43,159 nt of DNA from Pseudomonadota bacterium (GCA_027592105.1 JAQCLA010000002.1:1-43159); one strand, 5' to 3'; shown: positions 28,758-38,199, counted from the first letter of the stretch. Numbers and translations: made by a program. The notes: generated from the letters alone by a model not told the origin.

Positions 28758-29584
28758 GCCAGACTTGGCATGGGTTGGCCGAACCCGCACCGCGCCCGCT
28801 TGGTTGGGCCGATTGGCTGCGCATCGCGTTACGCGGCACGCCCTTGTTCATCCTATTGCTGTTTTGCTTTCCGCTTTTATTGGTGCTGCGCCTGCCCGAA
28901 CGGCTGATCTTTGGCCAAGCGCGCCCCGTGACGCCCTACATCACGCAGTTTGTTTGCGTCACGGCCTGTCACATCTTGGGGCTTGGCCGGGTGATGCATG
29001 GCAAGCCGATGATCGGGCCGGGGGCCTATGTGGCCAATCATGTCGGCTGGCTGGATATTTTCGTGCTGAATGCGGGCAAGCGGCTTTATTTCGTCGCCAA
29101 GTCCGAGGTGGCGGGCTGGCCCGGCATCGGCTGGCTTGCGCGTGGCACCGGTACGGTCTTTATCGCACGCGATCGTCGCCATGCCGCCGCACAGACGCGT
29201 TTGTTCGAGGATCGCCTGCGCGCGGGCCATCGGCTGTTGTTTTTTCCAGAAGGCACATCAAGCGACGGGCGGCGGGTCTTGCCGTTCAAAACCACGCTTT
29301 TCCAAGCTTTTCATAGTGAGCGGCTCAGCGCGATTTTGCAGATCCAACCCGTCACGCTGATCTATCATCCGCCTGTGGGCGAAGATCCGCGCTTTTATGG
29401 CTGGTGGGGAGATATGGCCCTGACGCCTGCGATCTTGTCCGTTCTGGCCGCACCCCGCCAAGGCAGGGTGGAGGTGGTTTACCACACCCCCCTGAAGGTC
29501 AGCGATTTTGCTGATCGCAAGGTATTGGCGTTGACCGCCGAGGCCGCCGTGCGCGCGGGCCTACCGCCTGCGATGCGCGATTAA
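28754..29584 (+). CDS. olsA: lyso-ornithine lipid acyltransferase (PlsC family)
   Basis: ATGA overlap with olsB; acyltransferase motifs YVANHVGWLDIF and FFPEGTSSDG. Confidence 0.9.
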   Translation: MSQTWHGLAEPAPRPLGWADWLRIALRGTPLFILLLFCFPLLLVLRLPERLIFGQARPVTPYITQFVCVTACHILGLGRVMHGKPMIGPGAYVANHVGWLDIFVLNAGKRLYFVAKSEVAGWPGIGWLARGTGTVFIARDRRHAAAQTRLFEDRLRAGHRLLFFPEGTSSDGRRVLPFKTTLFQAFHSERLSAILQIQPVTLIYHPPVGEDPRFYGWWGDMALTPAILSVLAAPRQGRVEVVYHTPLKVSDFADRKVLALTAEAAVRAGLPPAMRD

Positions 29585-30366
29585 AGCGCGGTCCAGCCGC
29601 CATCCACGCTGATCGTGGTGCCCGTGATCTGGGCCGCTGCATCCGAGCACAAGAACACCGCCGTGCCGCCCATCTGCGCCACAGTGGCGAATTCGCGCGA
29701 GGGTTGGCGCGCCAGCATCACTTCGCGCACAACGGTGTCGCGGTCCATGTTGTGGGTTTTCATTTGATCGGGGATCTGCGCCTCGACCAAGGGTGTCAGC
29801 ACATAGCCGGGACAGATCGCGTTGGCGGTGATGGGTTCCTCGGCTGTTTCAAGTGCCGTGACCTTGGTCAGCCCCACCACCCCATGCTTTGCCGCGACAT
29901 AGGCCGATTTGAACGGGCTTGCCGTCAACCCATGCGCCGAGGCGATATTGATCACGCGGCCCCACCCAGCTGCCCGCATCAACGGTAGGGCGGCCGCTGT
30001 GGTGTGAAAGGCCGACGACATGTTGATCGCAATGATCGCATCCCATTTCTCAGGCGCGAAATCGGGGATGGGGGCGACATGCTGGACACCGGCATTATTG
30101 ATCAAGATATCGCAGCGCCCGGCCTGTGCGATCAAATCGCGGCAAGCCGCGGCCTTGGACATGTCGGCGGCGATATAGCGCGCGCTGATCCCGTATTCGG
30201 CCCCAAGCGATTCGGCCAAGGCGTGATCTTCGGCCCGGTCAGTGAAGGAGTTGAGCACGATATCGGCACCGGCACGCGCCAACTCGGCGGCGATGCCAAG
30301 GCCGATACCGGAATTCGAGCCGGTGATGATCGCGGTCTTGCCGGAAAGATCGGTGCTGATGGCCAT
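29581..30366 (-). CDS. bdhA: 3-hydroxybutyrate dehydrogenase (SDR family)
   Basis: GKTAIITGSNSGIGLGIAAELA...NNAGVQHVAPIPDFAPEKWDAIIAINMSSAFHTTAAALP...SAYVAAKHGVVGLTKVTALE...ANAICPGYVLTPLVEAQIPDQ. Confidence 0.93.
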   Translation of the reverse strand: MAISTDLSGKTAIITGSNSGIGLGIAAELARAGADIVLNSFTDRAEDHALAESLGAEYGISARYIAADMSKAAACRDLIAQAGRCDILINNAGVQHVAPIPDFAPEKWDAIIAINMSSAFHTTAAALPLMRAAGWGRVINIASAHGLTASPFKSAYVAAKHGVVGLTKVTALETAEEPITANAICPGYVLTPLVEAQIPDQMKTHNMDRDTVVREVMLARQPSREFATVAQMGGTAVFLCSDAAAQITGTTISVDGGWTAL

Positions 30367-30457
30367 GGCGGTGCTGTCCTTGTGATCGGTGAATCTTTGG
30401 TGCGAATCCTATCGCTCTGCCAAGGGACGGAACAGGGCATGGCATGTCGCGGGGGCC

Positions 30458-30486
30458 AAAAAAAACGCCGGCACAAGGCCGGCGTT
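30458..30486 (-). terminator. rho-independent terminator on the minus strand with no annotated upstream gene
   Basis: Read on minus: AACGCCGGC-CTTGT-GCCGGCGTT, then an uninterrupted T tract (8 A's at 30458-30465 on plus). 9-bp perfect stem. Confidence 0.8.
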
Positions 30487-30561
30487 CAGTTATTGAGGCA
30501 GGTTTCATACAGGCAAGAAACCTATCGAGCAGTGAGCACTTTATAAGCAAAGGCTTGGCCG

Positions 30562-30590
30562 TTGTCCAACCGAAAAGTTTGCAGTATGCG
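30562..30590 (+). promoter_or_regulatory. candidate promoter for the YejA-like substrate-binding protein gene
   Basis: TTGTCC (30562-30567), 17-nt spacer, TATGCG (30585-30590). Confidence 0.3.
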
Positions 30591-30646
30591 CCCGCCCTCG
30601 GTAGCCTTATGCCAATGCGCATTGAAGCAAAGAGGATTGTTCGAGC

Positions 30647-32467
30647 ATGAGAACAGAATGTTTCGCGAAAATGGTCGGGGTCGCGGCCCTGTCGCTTGTA
30701 AGCGCAATCGGCCTATCCGGGGCAGGTATGGCGCAGCCGATGCACGGGATCGCAATGTATGGTGAGCCAGCCCTCGGGCCGGATTTCACCCATCTGCCCT
30801 ATGCCAATCCCGACGCGCCCACGGGCGGGCGTATCGTGACCGGCGAAACCGGCAGCTTCGACAGCCTCAATCCCCATATCCGCGCAGGCTCGGTTCCGTG
30901 GCAGTTGCGGCTTTTGGCCTACGAATCGCTTCTGGGCCGGTCGTGGGACGAACCCTTCACGCTTTACGGGCTATTGGCCGAATCGGTCGAAGTGGCCCCC
31001 GACCATGCATGGGTGGAATTCATCCTCCGCCCCGAGGCGCGCTTTTCGGATGGAAGCCCGGTTACCGTCGCCGATGTGATCTGGTCCTATGAGACACTCG
31101 GCACCATCGGCCATCCGCGCTACCTCAATGCTTGGACACGTGTCTCGGGGATCGAAGCGGTCGGTGAGCGCGGCGTGCGGATCAGCTTTTCCGAACCCGA
31201 CCGCGAATTGGCGATGATCATGGGGCTACGCCCGATCCTCAAGGCCGCACAATGGGAAGGGCGCGATTTCACCCAGTCGGGCCTCGATGTCGTGCCGATC
31301 GCCACCGCTCCTTACGTCGTCGATGATTTTGAAGCGGGGCGTTTCGTCAGCCTGAAGCGTAACCCCGATTACTGGGGTCGCGATCTGCCGTTTCGGCGCG
31401 GCACCAATGTGATTGACGAGGTGCGGATGGAGTTTTTCACCGATGGCACCGCCATGTTCGAGGCCTTTACCGCCGGAATCCTGTCGACCATGCGCGAAAC
31501 ATCGGCGCAAGCGTGGGCCACGAATTACGATTTTCCCCGTGTGCGCGCAGGCGAGGTGGTCTTGGCCGAAGTCAACCACCAGCGCCCCTCGGGCATGACG
31601 GGGCTCGTGATGAACACGCGCCGCGATCATTTTGCCGATTGGCGGGTGCGTGAGGCCATGATCCAGGCCTTTCCGGCCGAATTCATCAACCAGACGATGA
31701 ATGGCGGCGTCGATCCGCGCATCACCTCCTATTTCGCCAATTCGCCCTTGGCGATGCAGGCAGGCCCGGCGACGGGACGGGAGGATGAATTTTTGGCCCC
31801 CTTCGCCGCCGATCTCTTGCCCGGCGCGCGCGAGGGGTATGTCATGCCCGTCTCTGACGGGTCTGAGCGCAACCGCGCCGGCATCGCAGCCGCACTGGCC
31901 GCATTGGAAGAGGCAGGCTTTACAGTGCAAAATGGCGTGATGACCAAGCCCGATGGCACGCCCTTTACCTTTGATATCTTGCTTCAGACCGGCTCGGCCG
32001 AAAATGACGCGATCATCAATATCTATACCGAGGCGCTGACCCGTCTGGGGATCAATGTCACCGTCAGCCGCGTGGATGCCGCCCAGTTCCGCGAACGCCG
32101 CGATGTCTTTGACTTCGACATGGTCTATGAACGCTATGGCCTGTCGCTCAGCCCTGGCAATGAGCAATATAGCTATTGGGGCTGCGCCAGCCGCGACACG
32201 CAAGGCTCGCGCAACCTGATGGGCGCTTGCCACCCCGCGATTGAGGCGATGGTGAGCAGGATGCTCAATTCCGAAAGCCAAAATGATTACCTCGCAGCCG
32301 TGCGCGCGCTTGATCGTGTCCTGACGTCCGAGCGCTATGTCGTGCCGTTCTGGCACAACCCGGTCAGCCGCATCGCCCATAGCGCCGAGCTGCGCTTTCC
32401 CGATGTGATCCCGATCTACGGCGATTGGATCGGCTGGCAGCCCGATGTCTGGTGGGTTGCCCCCTAA
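30647..32467 (+). CDS. ABC transporter substrate-binding protein, family 5 (YejA-like), orphan
   Basis: Signal peptide ...LSLVSAIGLSGAGMAQPMHGIAMYGEPALGPDFTHLPYANPDAPTGGRIVTGETGSFDSLNPHIRAGSVPWQLRLLAYESLLGRSWDEPFTLYGLLAESVE; YejA-type features. Confidence 0.9.
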   Translation: MRTECFAKMVGVAALSLVSAIGLSGAGMAQPMHGIAMYGEPALGPDFTHLPYANPDAPTGGRIVTGETGSFDSLNPHIRAGSVPWQLRLLAYESLLGRSWDEPFTLYGLLAESVEVAPDHAWVEFILRPEARFSDGSPVTVADVIWSYETLGTIGHPRYLNAWTRVSGIEAVGERGVRISFSEPDRELAMIMGLRPILKAAQWEGRDFTQSGLDVVPIATAPYVVDDFEAGRFVSLKRNPDYWGRDLPFRRGTNVIDEVRMEFFTDGTAMFEAFTAGILSTMRETSAQAWATNYDFPRVRAGEVVLAEVNHQRPSGMTGLVMNTRRDHFADWRVREAMIQAFPAEFINQTMNGGVDPRITSYFANSPLAMQAGPATGREDEFLAPFAADLLPGAREGYVMPVSDGSERNRAGIAAALAALEEAGFTVQNGVMTKPDGTPFTFDILLQTGSAENDAIINIYTEALTRLGINVTVSRVDAAQFRERRDVFDFDMVYERYGLSLSPGNEQYSYWGCASRDTQGSRNLMGACHPAIEAMVSRMLNSESQNDYLAAVRALDRVLTSERYVVPFWHNPVSRIAHSAELRFPDVIPIYGDWIGWQPDVWWVAP

Positions 32468-32489
32468 GCTTACCCGCTCAAGCCAAAGA

Positions 32490-32519
32490 AACGGCGCCTT
32501 CGGGCGCCGTTTTGTTTTT
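32490..32519 (+). terminator. rho-independent terminator of the YejA-like gene
   Basis: AACGGCGCC-TTCG-GGCGCCGTT, then TTGTTTTT; 9-bp stem with a TTCG tetraloop. Confidence 0.88.
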
Positions 32520-32622
32520 GGGCGGATTGCCTGAAAACGGCAATCATCCATGTCGCATCCGAACGCGACTGCGCCTGTGTTGCGGCGGCACATGGAGAGG
32601 AAGACATCACGCAGGACATCAC

Positions 32623-33501
32623 ATGCGCTACGGGATCAGTGTGGGGCTTGTGATTGCCGCGGCGCTTTTGTGGTCCATGCAAGGGCTGATTTTCCGTCAA
32701 ATCGACATGGCCGAGCCTTGGGCGATCTTGTTTTGGCGCTCCTTGGGAATGATCCCGGTCATCGCGTTATTTATCTTATGGCAAGATGGGCGGCATGGGC
32801 TGCGCGGGCTTTGGCAGGTGGGATTTGCGGGGGTCATCGGCGCGCTGGGGCTGATCTTTGCCTTTGGCGGGGCGATCTATGCCATCCAATCTACGACCAT
32901 TGCCAATGCGGTTTTCCTGTTTTCCGCCTCGCCTTTCATTACCGCACTTTTGGGCTGGGCCGTGCTTGGTGAAAAGGTGCGCGGACGCACTTGGGTCTCG
33001 ATCGGGGTTGCGGCCATCGGCATCGCCGTGATGGTGCAAGGCGGGCTTGATCGGGGCGCTTTGCCTGGCAATATCGCCGCACTGTGCAGCGCGGCAGGAT
33101 TTTCGGTGTTCACCGTCACCCTGCGCCGGAGTGCCACCGCGGCAATGCCCATCGTCTTGCTGAGCGGCATCTTCAGCTTGATCGCAGGGGCAGGCGGCGC
33201 ATGGCTCAGCCTGACGCCACTGGTCGTGCCCGTGGCTGATCTGGGTTGGTCGCTCGGGATGGGGGCGGGCACGCTGGCCTTTGGCATGGTGCTCTACAGC
33301 TTGGGCAGTCGCGTGGTCCCGGCGGCTGAGTTGACACTGATCTCGCTGCTCGAGGTGATGCTGGCCCCGCTTTTGGTCTGGCTGGTGATCGGTGAAACCG
33401 TCAGCCAAGCCACCCTGTTGGGCGGTGTCTTTGTTTTGGGGGCGGTCTTGCTCAATGCAACGGGGCGCGCGTCGCGCAGCAAGGCGACGGCGCTGGCGTG
33501 A
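32623..33501 (+). CDS. DMT superfamily (EamA-type) transporter
   Basis: About 10 hydrophobic segments in two repeats; IANAVFLFSASPFITALLGWAVLGEKVRGRTWVSIGVAAIGIAVMV and LISLLEVMLAPLLVWLVIGETVSQATLLGGVFVLGAVLLNA. Confidence 0.9.
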   Translation: MRYGISVGLVIAAALLWSMQGLIFRQIDMAEPWAILFWRSLGMIPVIALFILWQDGRHGLRGLWQVGFAGVIGALGLIFAFGGAIYAIQSTTIANAVFLFSASPFITALLGWAVLGEKVRGRTWVSIGVAAIGIAVMVQGGLDRGALPGNIAALCSAAGFSVFTVTLRRSATAAMPIVLLSGIFSLIAGAGGAWLSLTPLVVPVADLGWSLGMGAGTLAFGMVLYSLGSRVVPAAELTLISLLEVMLAPLLVWLVIGETVSQATLLGGVFVLGAVLLNATGRASRSKATALA

Positions 33502-33505
33502 CGGG

Positions 33506-34222
33506 TTATTCCGCGGCTTCGGGCAATTTGCCCTTCGGGTCCACTTTCACGCCACCCTCGCCATTGGGATAGACCAAGCCCGCCGAGATGATCAGCTTGG
33601 CCGCATCCTCGACCGACATATCCAGCACGATCACATCCTTGCGCGGCAGGAACAGCAAAAAACCCGATGTCGGGTTGGGCGTCGTCGGCATGAAGACCGA
33701 GACCATCTCTTCCGGACCATGGCGGCGCGCGATCTCGCCCTTGGCGGTGGTCGAGATAAAGGCAATCGCCCAAACCCCTTTGCGCGGATGCTCGATCAAA
33801 CAGGCCTTCTCGAAATTCTGCTGGCCTTGTTGCAGCACCGTCTCGACGATCTGCTTCAGCCCCGAGTAAAGCGAGCGGATCACCGGGATCGATAAAACAA
33901 GGCTTTCCGCCCAGCGGATCAGCGACCGCCCGATCAACCCTTTGGCGACCCACCCCACTAGAATGGTGAAAATCAAGAAAGTGGCCACGCCGATGCCACG
34001 GATATCAACCTCGATGCCGGTATAAAGCCGGATCAGATAGGCCGGATTATAGGCATTCGGGATCAGCGGGAGCACCCAGCTGTCGATCCAGCCAAACAGC
34101 GACCAGATCAGCCAAACCGTGATCCCGATCGGCGCAATCACGATCAGCCCGGTGAAAAAGCTCGACCGGAGCGATGCGAATAGGCCACGGCGTGGCGGCG
34201 GAGGTGGGGGTGGTAGCTGCAT
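33506..34222 (-). CDS. DUF502-family membrane protein
   Basis: GLFASLRSSFFTGLIVIAPIGITVWLIWSLFGWIDSW...SLYSGLKQIVETVLQQGQQNFEKACLIEHPRKGVWAIAFIS; poly-Pro N-terminus MQLPPPPPPP. Start could be 34279. Confidence 0.88.
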   Translation of the reverse strand: MQLPPPPPPPRRGLFASLRSSFFTGLIVIAPIGITVWLIWSLFGWIDSWVLPLIPNAYNPAYLIRLYTGIEVDIRGIGVATFLIFTILVGWVAKGLIGRSLIRWAESLVLSIPVIRSLYSGLKQIVETVLQQGQQNFEKACLIEHPRKGVWAIAFISTTAKGEIARRHGPEEMVSVFMPTTPNPTSGFLLFLPRKDVIVLDMSVEDAAKLIISAGLVYPNGEGGVKVDPKGKLPEAAE

Positions 34223-34318
34223 ATCTCTCGTCGGGTCCGGCCCAATAGCGCGGCGGCCAATGGCCGCTTTATCGGGCATATGTAGGCCGCGCGCGGGTCT
34301 GGCACAAGCGCCGCGCGA

Positions 34319-35251
34319 TCACCCCTTGGTCATGGCCTTGGCAATCGCGGCCCCAAGGCGCGCATTGTTCAACACCAGCGCGATATTGGCCGATAGGCTG
34401 CGCCCCTTCGTCAGCGAAAACAGCCGGTCAAGCAAGAACGGCGTGACGGCTTTGCCCATGATGCCCTGCGCGCTAGCCTCGGCCTGTGCCATGGCAATCA
34501 ACGGTGCCAGATCGGCGCTTGGGATTTCATCGGCGAAAGGGATCGGGTTGGCGATCAACTGTCCACCGGGCAAGCCAAGGGCCGCGCGCATATGGTGGGC
34601 GGCAGCGATCATCGCGGGGTCATCCATGCGCAGCGGTGCGCGCAGCCCGCTCTCCCGGCTCCAAAAGGCGGGGAAAGCATCTTGGCCAAAACTGATAACC
34701 GGCACGCCAAGGGTTTCCAGCACCTCCAGCGTTTTGGGCAGATCAAGGATCGCCTTGGCTCCGGCCGCCACCACCGTGACAGCTGTTTGCGCCAATTCAT
34801 GCAGATCGGCCGAGATATCGAAACTCTCCTCCGCGCCGCGATGCACGCCGCCGATCCCACCCGTGGCAAAGACCGCGATCCCCGCCCTTGCGGCGCAGAT
34901 CATCGTTGCGGCCACCGTCGTGGCCCCTGTGCCGCCCTGCGCAAGACAGGCGGCGAGATCCGCCCGGCTCAGCTTGGCCACGCTGCGTGCTTGGCCCAGT
35001 GCGTGCAACCGCGCGTCATCGAGCCCAACATGGATCTCCCCCGCGAGCACCGCGATGGTCGCAGGCACGGCACCGGCTGCGCGCACGGCATCCTCCACCG
35101 CTTGGGCGGTCTCCACATTCTGCGGCCAAGGCATGCCATGGGTGATGATGGTCGATTCCAAGGCCACGATGGGTGCGTTTTCCGCGTGGGCCGCCGCGAC
35201 CTCCTCGCCAAAGCGCAGGGGCAGGGGGGGGAGAGGTTGTGATTGGGTCAT
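34319..35251 (-). CDS. psuG: pseudouridine-5'-phosphate glycosidase
   Basis: PIVALESTIITHGMPWPQNVETAQAVEDAVR...GGTGATTVAATMICAARAGIAVFATGGIGGVHRGAEESFDISADLHEL; indigoidine-synthase-A-like family. Confidence 0.93.
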   Translation of the reverse strand: MTQSQPLPPLPLRFGEEVAAAHAENAPIVALESTIITHGMPWPQNVETAQAVEDAVRAAGAVPATIAVLAGEIHVGLDDARLHALGQARSVAKLSRADLAACLAQGGTGATTVAATMICAARAGIAVFATGGIGGVHRGAEESFDISADLHELAQTAVTVVAAGAKAILDLPKTLEVLETLGVPVISFGQDAFPAFWSRESGLRAPLRMDDPAMIAAAHHMRAALGLPGGQLIANPIPFADEIPSADLAPLIAMAQAEASAQGIMGKAVTPFLLDRLFSLTKGRSLSANIALVLNNARLGAAIAKAMTKG

Positions 35252-36141
35252 GCTGGTTGATCCGAACTGACATAGGCGGCGGCGGCTGCAATGGCGCGCG
35301 CGAGCGCCGCTTGTCCTGTCACGCCGGCAAGTTCCGCGGCGATATGGGCCGCCATGAAGGTATCGCCCGCCCCGGTAATGCGGCGCGCGGTGAGTGCGGG
35401 CGGTTGGGCCACCAGCCGCTGATCCGCCTGCGCGGCGACAGCCACGCCCGGACCATCCGTGACCAAAACCCGCCGCGCGCCGGCATGGATCAGCGCATCG
35501 GCGGCGGCCATGGCACCCGCGGGCTTGGTCCCGGTCAACAGCCCGGCTTCCTCGCAATTGACGTAAAGCGTGGCGCGCGGATGACTGAGAAGGGGGCGCA
35601 ACCGCGCGGCCTTGCCCGGCGAGGCAGGCGCAATCCTCAGATCGGCCGCGCCAAAGGCAGGGCTTTGGGCGATCTCTTCCAACAGCCCCTCGGTCAGATT
35701 GCCATCAAGCGCCACAACCCCTGACCAAGGTGCGGCAGCGTTGGCCAATCGCCCATCATGCAACGGGGCCAAGATGCGCGCGCCTGCGGCCTCCAGCGAA
35801 TGGGCATCGGCCAAGGCCGCCAAAAGCCCGCCTTGCGCCTCGATGGCCATATATTGATCGGTCGGCAGATCGGGATCGATCAACACCGTGTCGCAATCCA
35901 GCCCCTTAGCGCGGCAAGATGCCAAAAGCGCGTGCCCCTCGGCATCATTGCCCACCACCGACAAAAGCGCAGGACGCAGATCAAAGCGCGTGAGTGTCAT
36001 CGCGATATTGAGCGCCACACCACCGGGCAGGCGGGTAATGCGCCCCGGCTTGTCATTGCCGGCCTGCATCGCGTGATCGGTGCGCCCGATGATGTCCCAC
36101 AGGACCGAGCCAATGCACAAGATATCCGGTGTCTTCCCCAT
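35248..36141 (-). CDS. psuK: PfkB-family kinase, likely pseudouridine kinase
   Basis: PfkB features (GRITRLPGGVALNIAMTLTRFDLRPALLSVVGNDAEG...ARRITGAGDTFMAAHIAAELAG); ATGA overlap with psuG. Confidence 0.85.
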   Translation of the reverse strand: MGKTPDILCIGSVLWDIIGRTDHAMQAGNDKPGRITRLPGGVALNIAMTLTRFDLRPALLSVVGNDAEGHALLASCRAKGLDCDTVLIDPDLPTDQYMAIEAQGGLLAALADAHSLEAAGARILAPLHDGRLANAAAPWSGVVALDGNLTEGLLEEIAQSPAFGAADLRIAPASPGKAARLRPLLSHPRATLYVNCEEAGLLTGTKPAGAMAAADALIHAGARRVLVTDGPGVAVAAQADQRLVAQPPALTARRITGAGDTFMAAHIAAELAGVTGQAALARAIAAAAAYVSSDQPA

Positions 36142-36180
36142 GTCCTTGCTCTAGCCTTGCGGTTTGCGCGCGTCTATCCG

Positions 36181-36239
36181 CTTCTTCGTTTTATAAATAT
36201 CCGGGGGGGGTCGCGGCACGCGACGGGGGCAGCGCCCCC
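36181..36239 (-). repeat. REP-like palindromic intergenic element (two adjacent GC-rich hairpins plus AT-rich tail)
   Basis: Read on minus: GGGGGC-GCT-GCCCCC, GTCGCG-TGC-CGCGAC, CCCCCCCCGGATATTTATAAAACGAAGAAG; form typical of repeated intergenic palindromes in Rhodobacterales. Copy number not checked. Confidence 0.5.
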
Positions 36240-36395
36240 ATTGTGGCGCAGGCTTGCCGGTCCGCGCGGGTCCAAGGGGCGTATTTCCCACAAACCAAAG
36301 GGGTAGGGGTTGCCAAGCCCCCTGAAACCCCGTAATTGCGCGCTCACTTCACAGGCGAAGGCGGGCCACCAAGGGAGACATCCTTGTTGCGTCCA

Positions 36396-36450
36396 CCGGT
36401 TGGGGAAACCCTGAACCTTCGCCCTAGGCGCAAACCGGAAAGGAACACGA
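36396..36450 (+). promoter_or_regulatory. structured rpsB 5' leader (candidate autoregulatory leader)
   Basis: CCGGTT (36396-36401) pairs with AACCGG (36433-36438), enclosing hairpin CGCC-CTA-GGCG (36420-36430); SD AAAGGAA follows directly. Confidence 0.4.
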
Positions 36451-36451
36451 T

Positions 36452-37252
36452 ATGGCGCTTCCAGATTTTTCTTTGCGACAGCTGCTCGAGGCTGGCGTTC
36501 ACTTCGGTCACCAGACACAGCGCTGGAACCCGCGTATGGCACCCTACATCTATGGTGACCGGAACGGCATCCACATCATCGATTTGACGCAGACGGTCGA
36601 ATTGCTCGACCAAGCGCTCAACGTCGTGCGCGAGACTGTGGCCAAGGGCGGCCGCATCCTGTTCGTCGGCACCAAGCGTCAGGCCCAAAAGCCCATCGCC
36701 GATGCCGCCGAGCGTTGCGCGCAATACTACATGAACCACCGTTGGTTGGGCGGCACGCTCACCAACTGGAAGACGGTGTCGAACTCGATCTCGCGCCTCA
36801 AGGAAATCGACGCGCTGATGGCCGCCGGTGTCGAGGGTCTGACCAAGAAAGAACGTCTTGGCATGGAACGCGATCAGGCCAAGCTGCAGGCTTCGCTTGG
36901 TGGGATCACCGAGATGGGCGGTTTGCCCGACCTGCTTTTCGTCATCGACGTCAACAAGGAAGACCTCGCCATCGCAGAGGCGCGCAAGCTTGGTATTCCC
37001 GTGGTCGCGGTTGTCGATACCAACTGCCCGCCCGATGGCGTGGATTACATCATCCCCGGCAATGACGATGCTGCCCGTGCGATCGCGCTTTACTGCGACC
37101 TGATTAGCCGCGCGGCACTCGACGGGATGTCGGCGCAGCTGCAGACCGCTGGTGTCGATCTTGGTTCGCTGGAAGAGGGCAGCTTGGAAGAGGCGCTGAC
37201 CGACGTGGTCGAGCCTGCACCCGCAGCCGAAGAGCCAGCCGTCGAAGCCTGA
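36452..37252 (+). CDS. rpsB: 30S ribosomal protein S2
   Basis: [56 protein letters not shown]. Confidence 0.98.
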   Translation: MALPDFSLRQLLEAGVHFGHQTQRWNPRMAPYIYGDRNGIHIIDLTQTVELLDQALNVVRETVAKGGRILFVGTKRQAQKPIADAAERCAQYYMNHRWLGGTLTNWKTVSNSISRLKEIDALMAAGVEGLTKKERLGMERDQAKLQASLGGITEMGGLPDLLFVIDVNKEDLAIAEARKLGIPVVAVVDTNCPPDGVDYIIPGNDDAARAIALYCDLISRAALDGMSAQLQTAGVDLGSLEEGSLEEALTDVVEPAPAAEEPAVEA

Positions 37253-37323
37253 GGCTTTCGTCATCCAAATGATACGCGCGCGGGGCATGCCTCGCGCGCA
37301 GACCGAATTTCAGGAGAACGCTC

Positions 37324-38199
37324 ATGGCGATTACCGCTGCAATGGTAAAGGAACTGCGCGAAGCAACAGGCGCAGGCATGATGGATGCCAAGAAGGCATT
37401 GACCGAAACCGATGGTGATTTCGAAGCCGCCGTTGACTGGCTGCGCACCAAGGGTCTGGCCAAAGCCGCAAAGAAATCGGGCCGCACCGCAGCCGAGGGC
37501 CTTGTGGCCGTGGCTGTTGCCGCAGGCACCGGTGTTGCGGTCGAAGTGAATTCCGAAACGGATTTCGTGGCCAAGAATGCAGAGTTTCAGGGCATGGCCG
37601 CCGCCATCGCCGAGGCCGCACTTGGTGCAGCCGATCTGGACGCGCTCAATGCAACCCAGATTAACGGCACACCCGTCGAAACCGTCATCACCGATGCCAT
37701 CGCCAAGATCGGCGAGAACATGGCCCTGCGCCGTATGACCAAGCTCGATGGTCAGACCGTGGTGTCTTATGTCCACAACGCGGCCGCACCCGGCATGGGC
37801 AAGATCGGCGTTTTGGTTGCCATCAATGGCACCGATGAAAGCTTTGCCCGCCAGGTCGCGATGCATGTTGCAGCCGTCAACCCGGCCGCATTGAACGAAG
37901 ATGCTGTCGACCCCGAGATGGTCGCGAAGGAGCGTCAGGTCCAGATCGACATCGCACGCGAATCGGGCAAGCCCGATGCCGTGATCGAAAAGATGATTGA
38001 TGGCCGGATGAAAAAATTCTTGGCTGATATCACCTTGGTCAACCAAGCTTTCGTCATCAACCCCGATCTGACTGTTGGCGCAGCTGCCAAGGAAGCCGGC
38101 GTTGAAATCACCGGCTTCGTGCGCCTTGAAGTTGGTGAAGGCATTGAGAAAAAAGAAGAAAACTTCGCTGAAGAAGTGGCCAAGGTCGCCAAGGGCTAA
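37324..38199 (+). CDS. tsf: elongation factor Ts
   Basis: [61 protein letters not shown]. Confidence 0.98.
   Translation: MAITAAMVKELREATGAGMMDAKKALTETDGDFEAAVDWLRTKGLAKAAKKSGRTAAEGLVAVAVAAGTGVAVEVNSETDFVAKNAEFQGMAAAIAEAALGAADLDALNATQINGTPVETVITDAIAKIGENMALRRMTKLDGQTVVSYVHNAAAPGMGKIGVLVAINGTDESFARQVAMHVAAVNPAALNEDAVDPEMVAKERQVQIDIARESGKPDAVIEKMIDGRMKKFLADITLVNQAFVINPDLTVGAAAKEAGVEITGFVRLEVGEGIEKKEENFAEEVAKVAKG

Noticed and set aside
31226-32593. 455-aa minus-strand ORF opposite the YejA-like gene and its terminator
   Set aside because: Shadow ORF; crosses a strong opposite-strand terminator and has no family resemblance.
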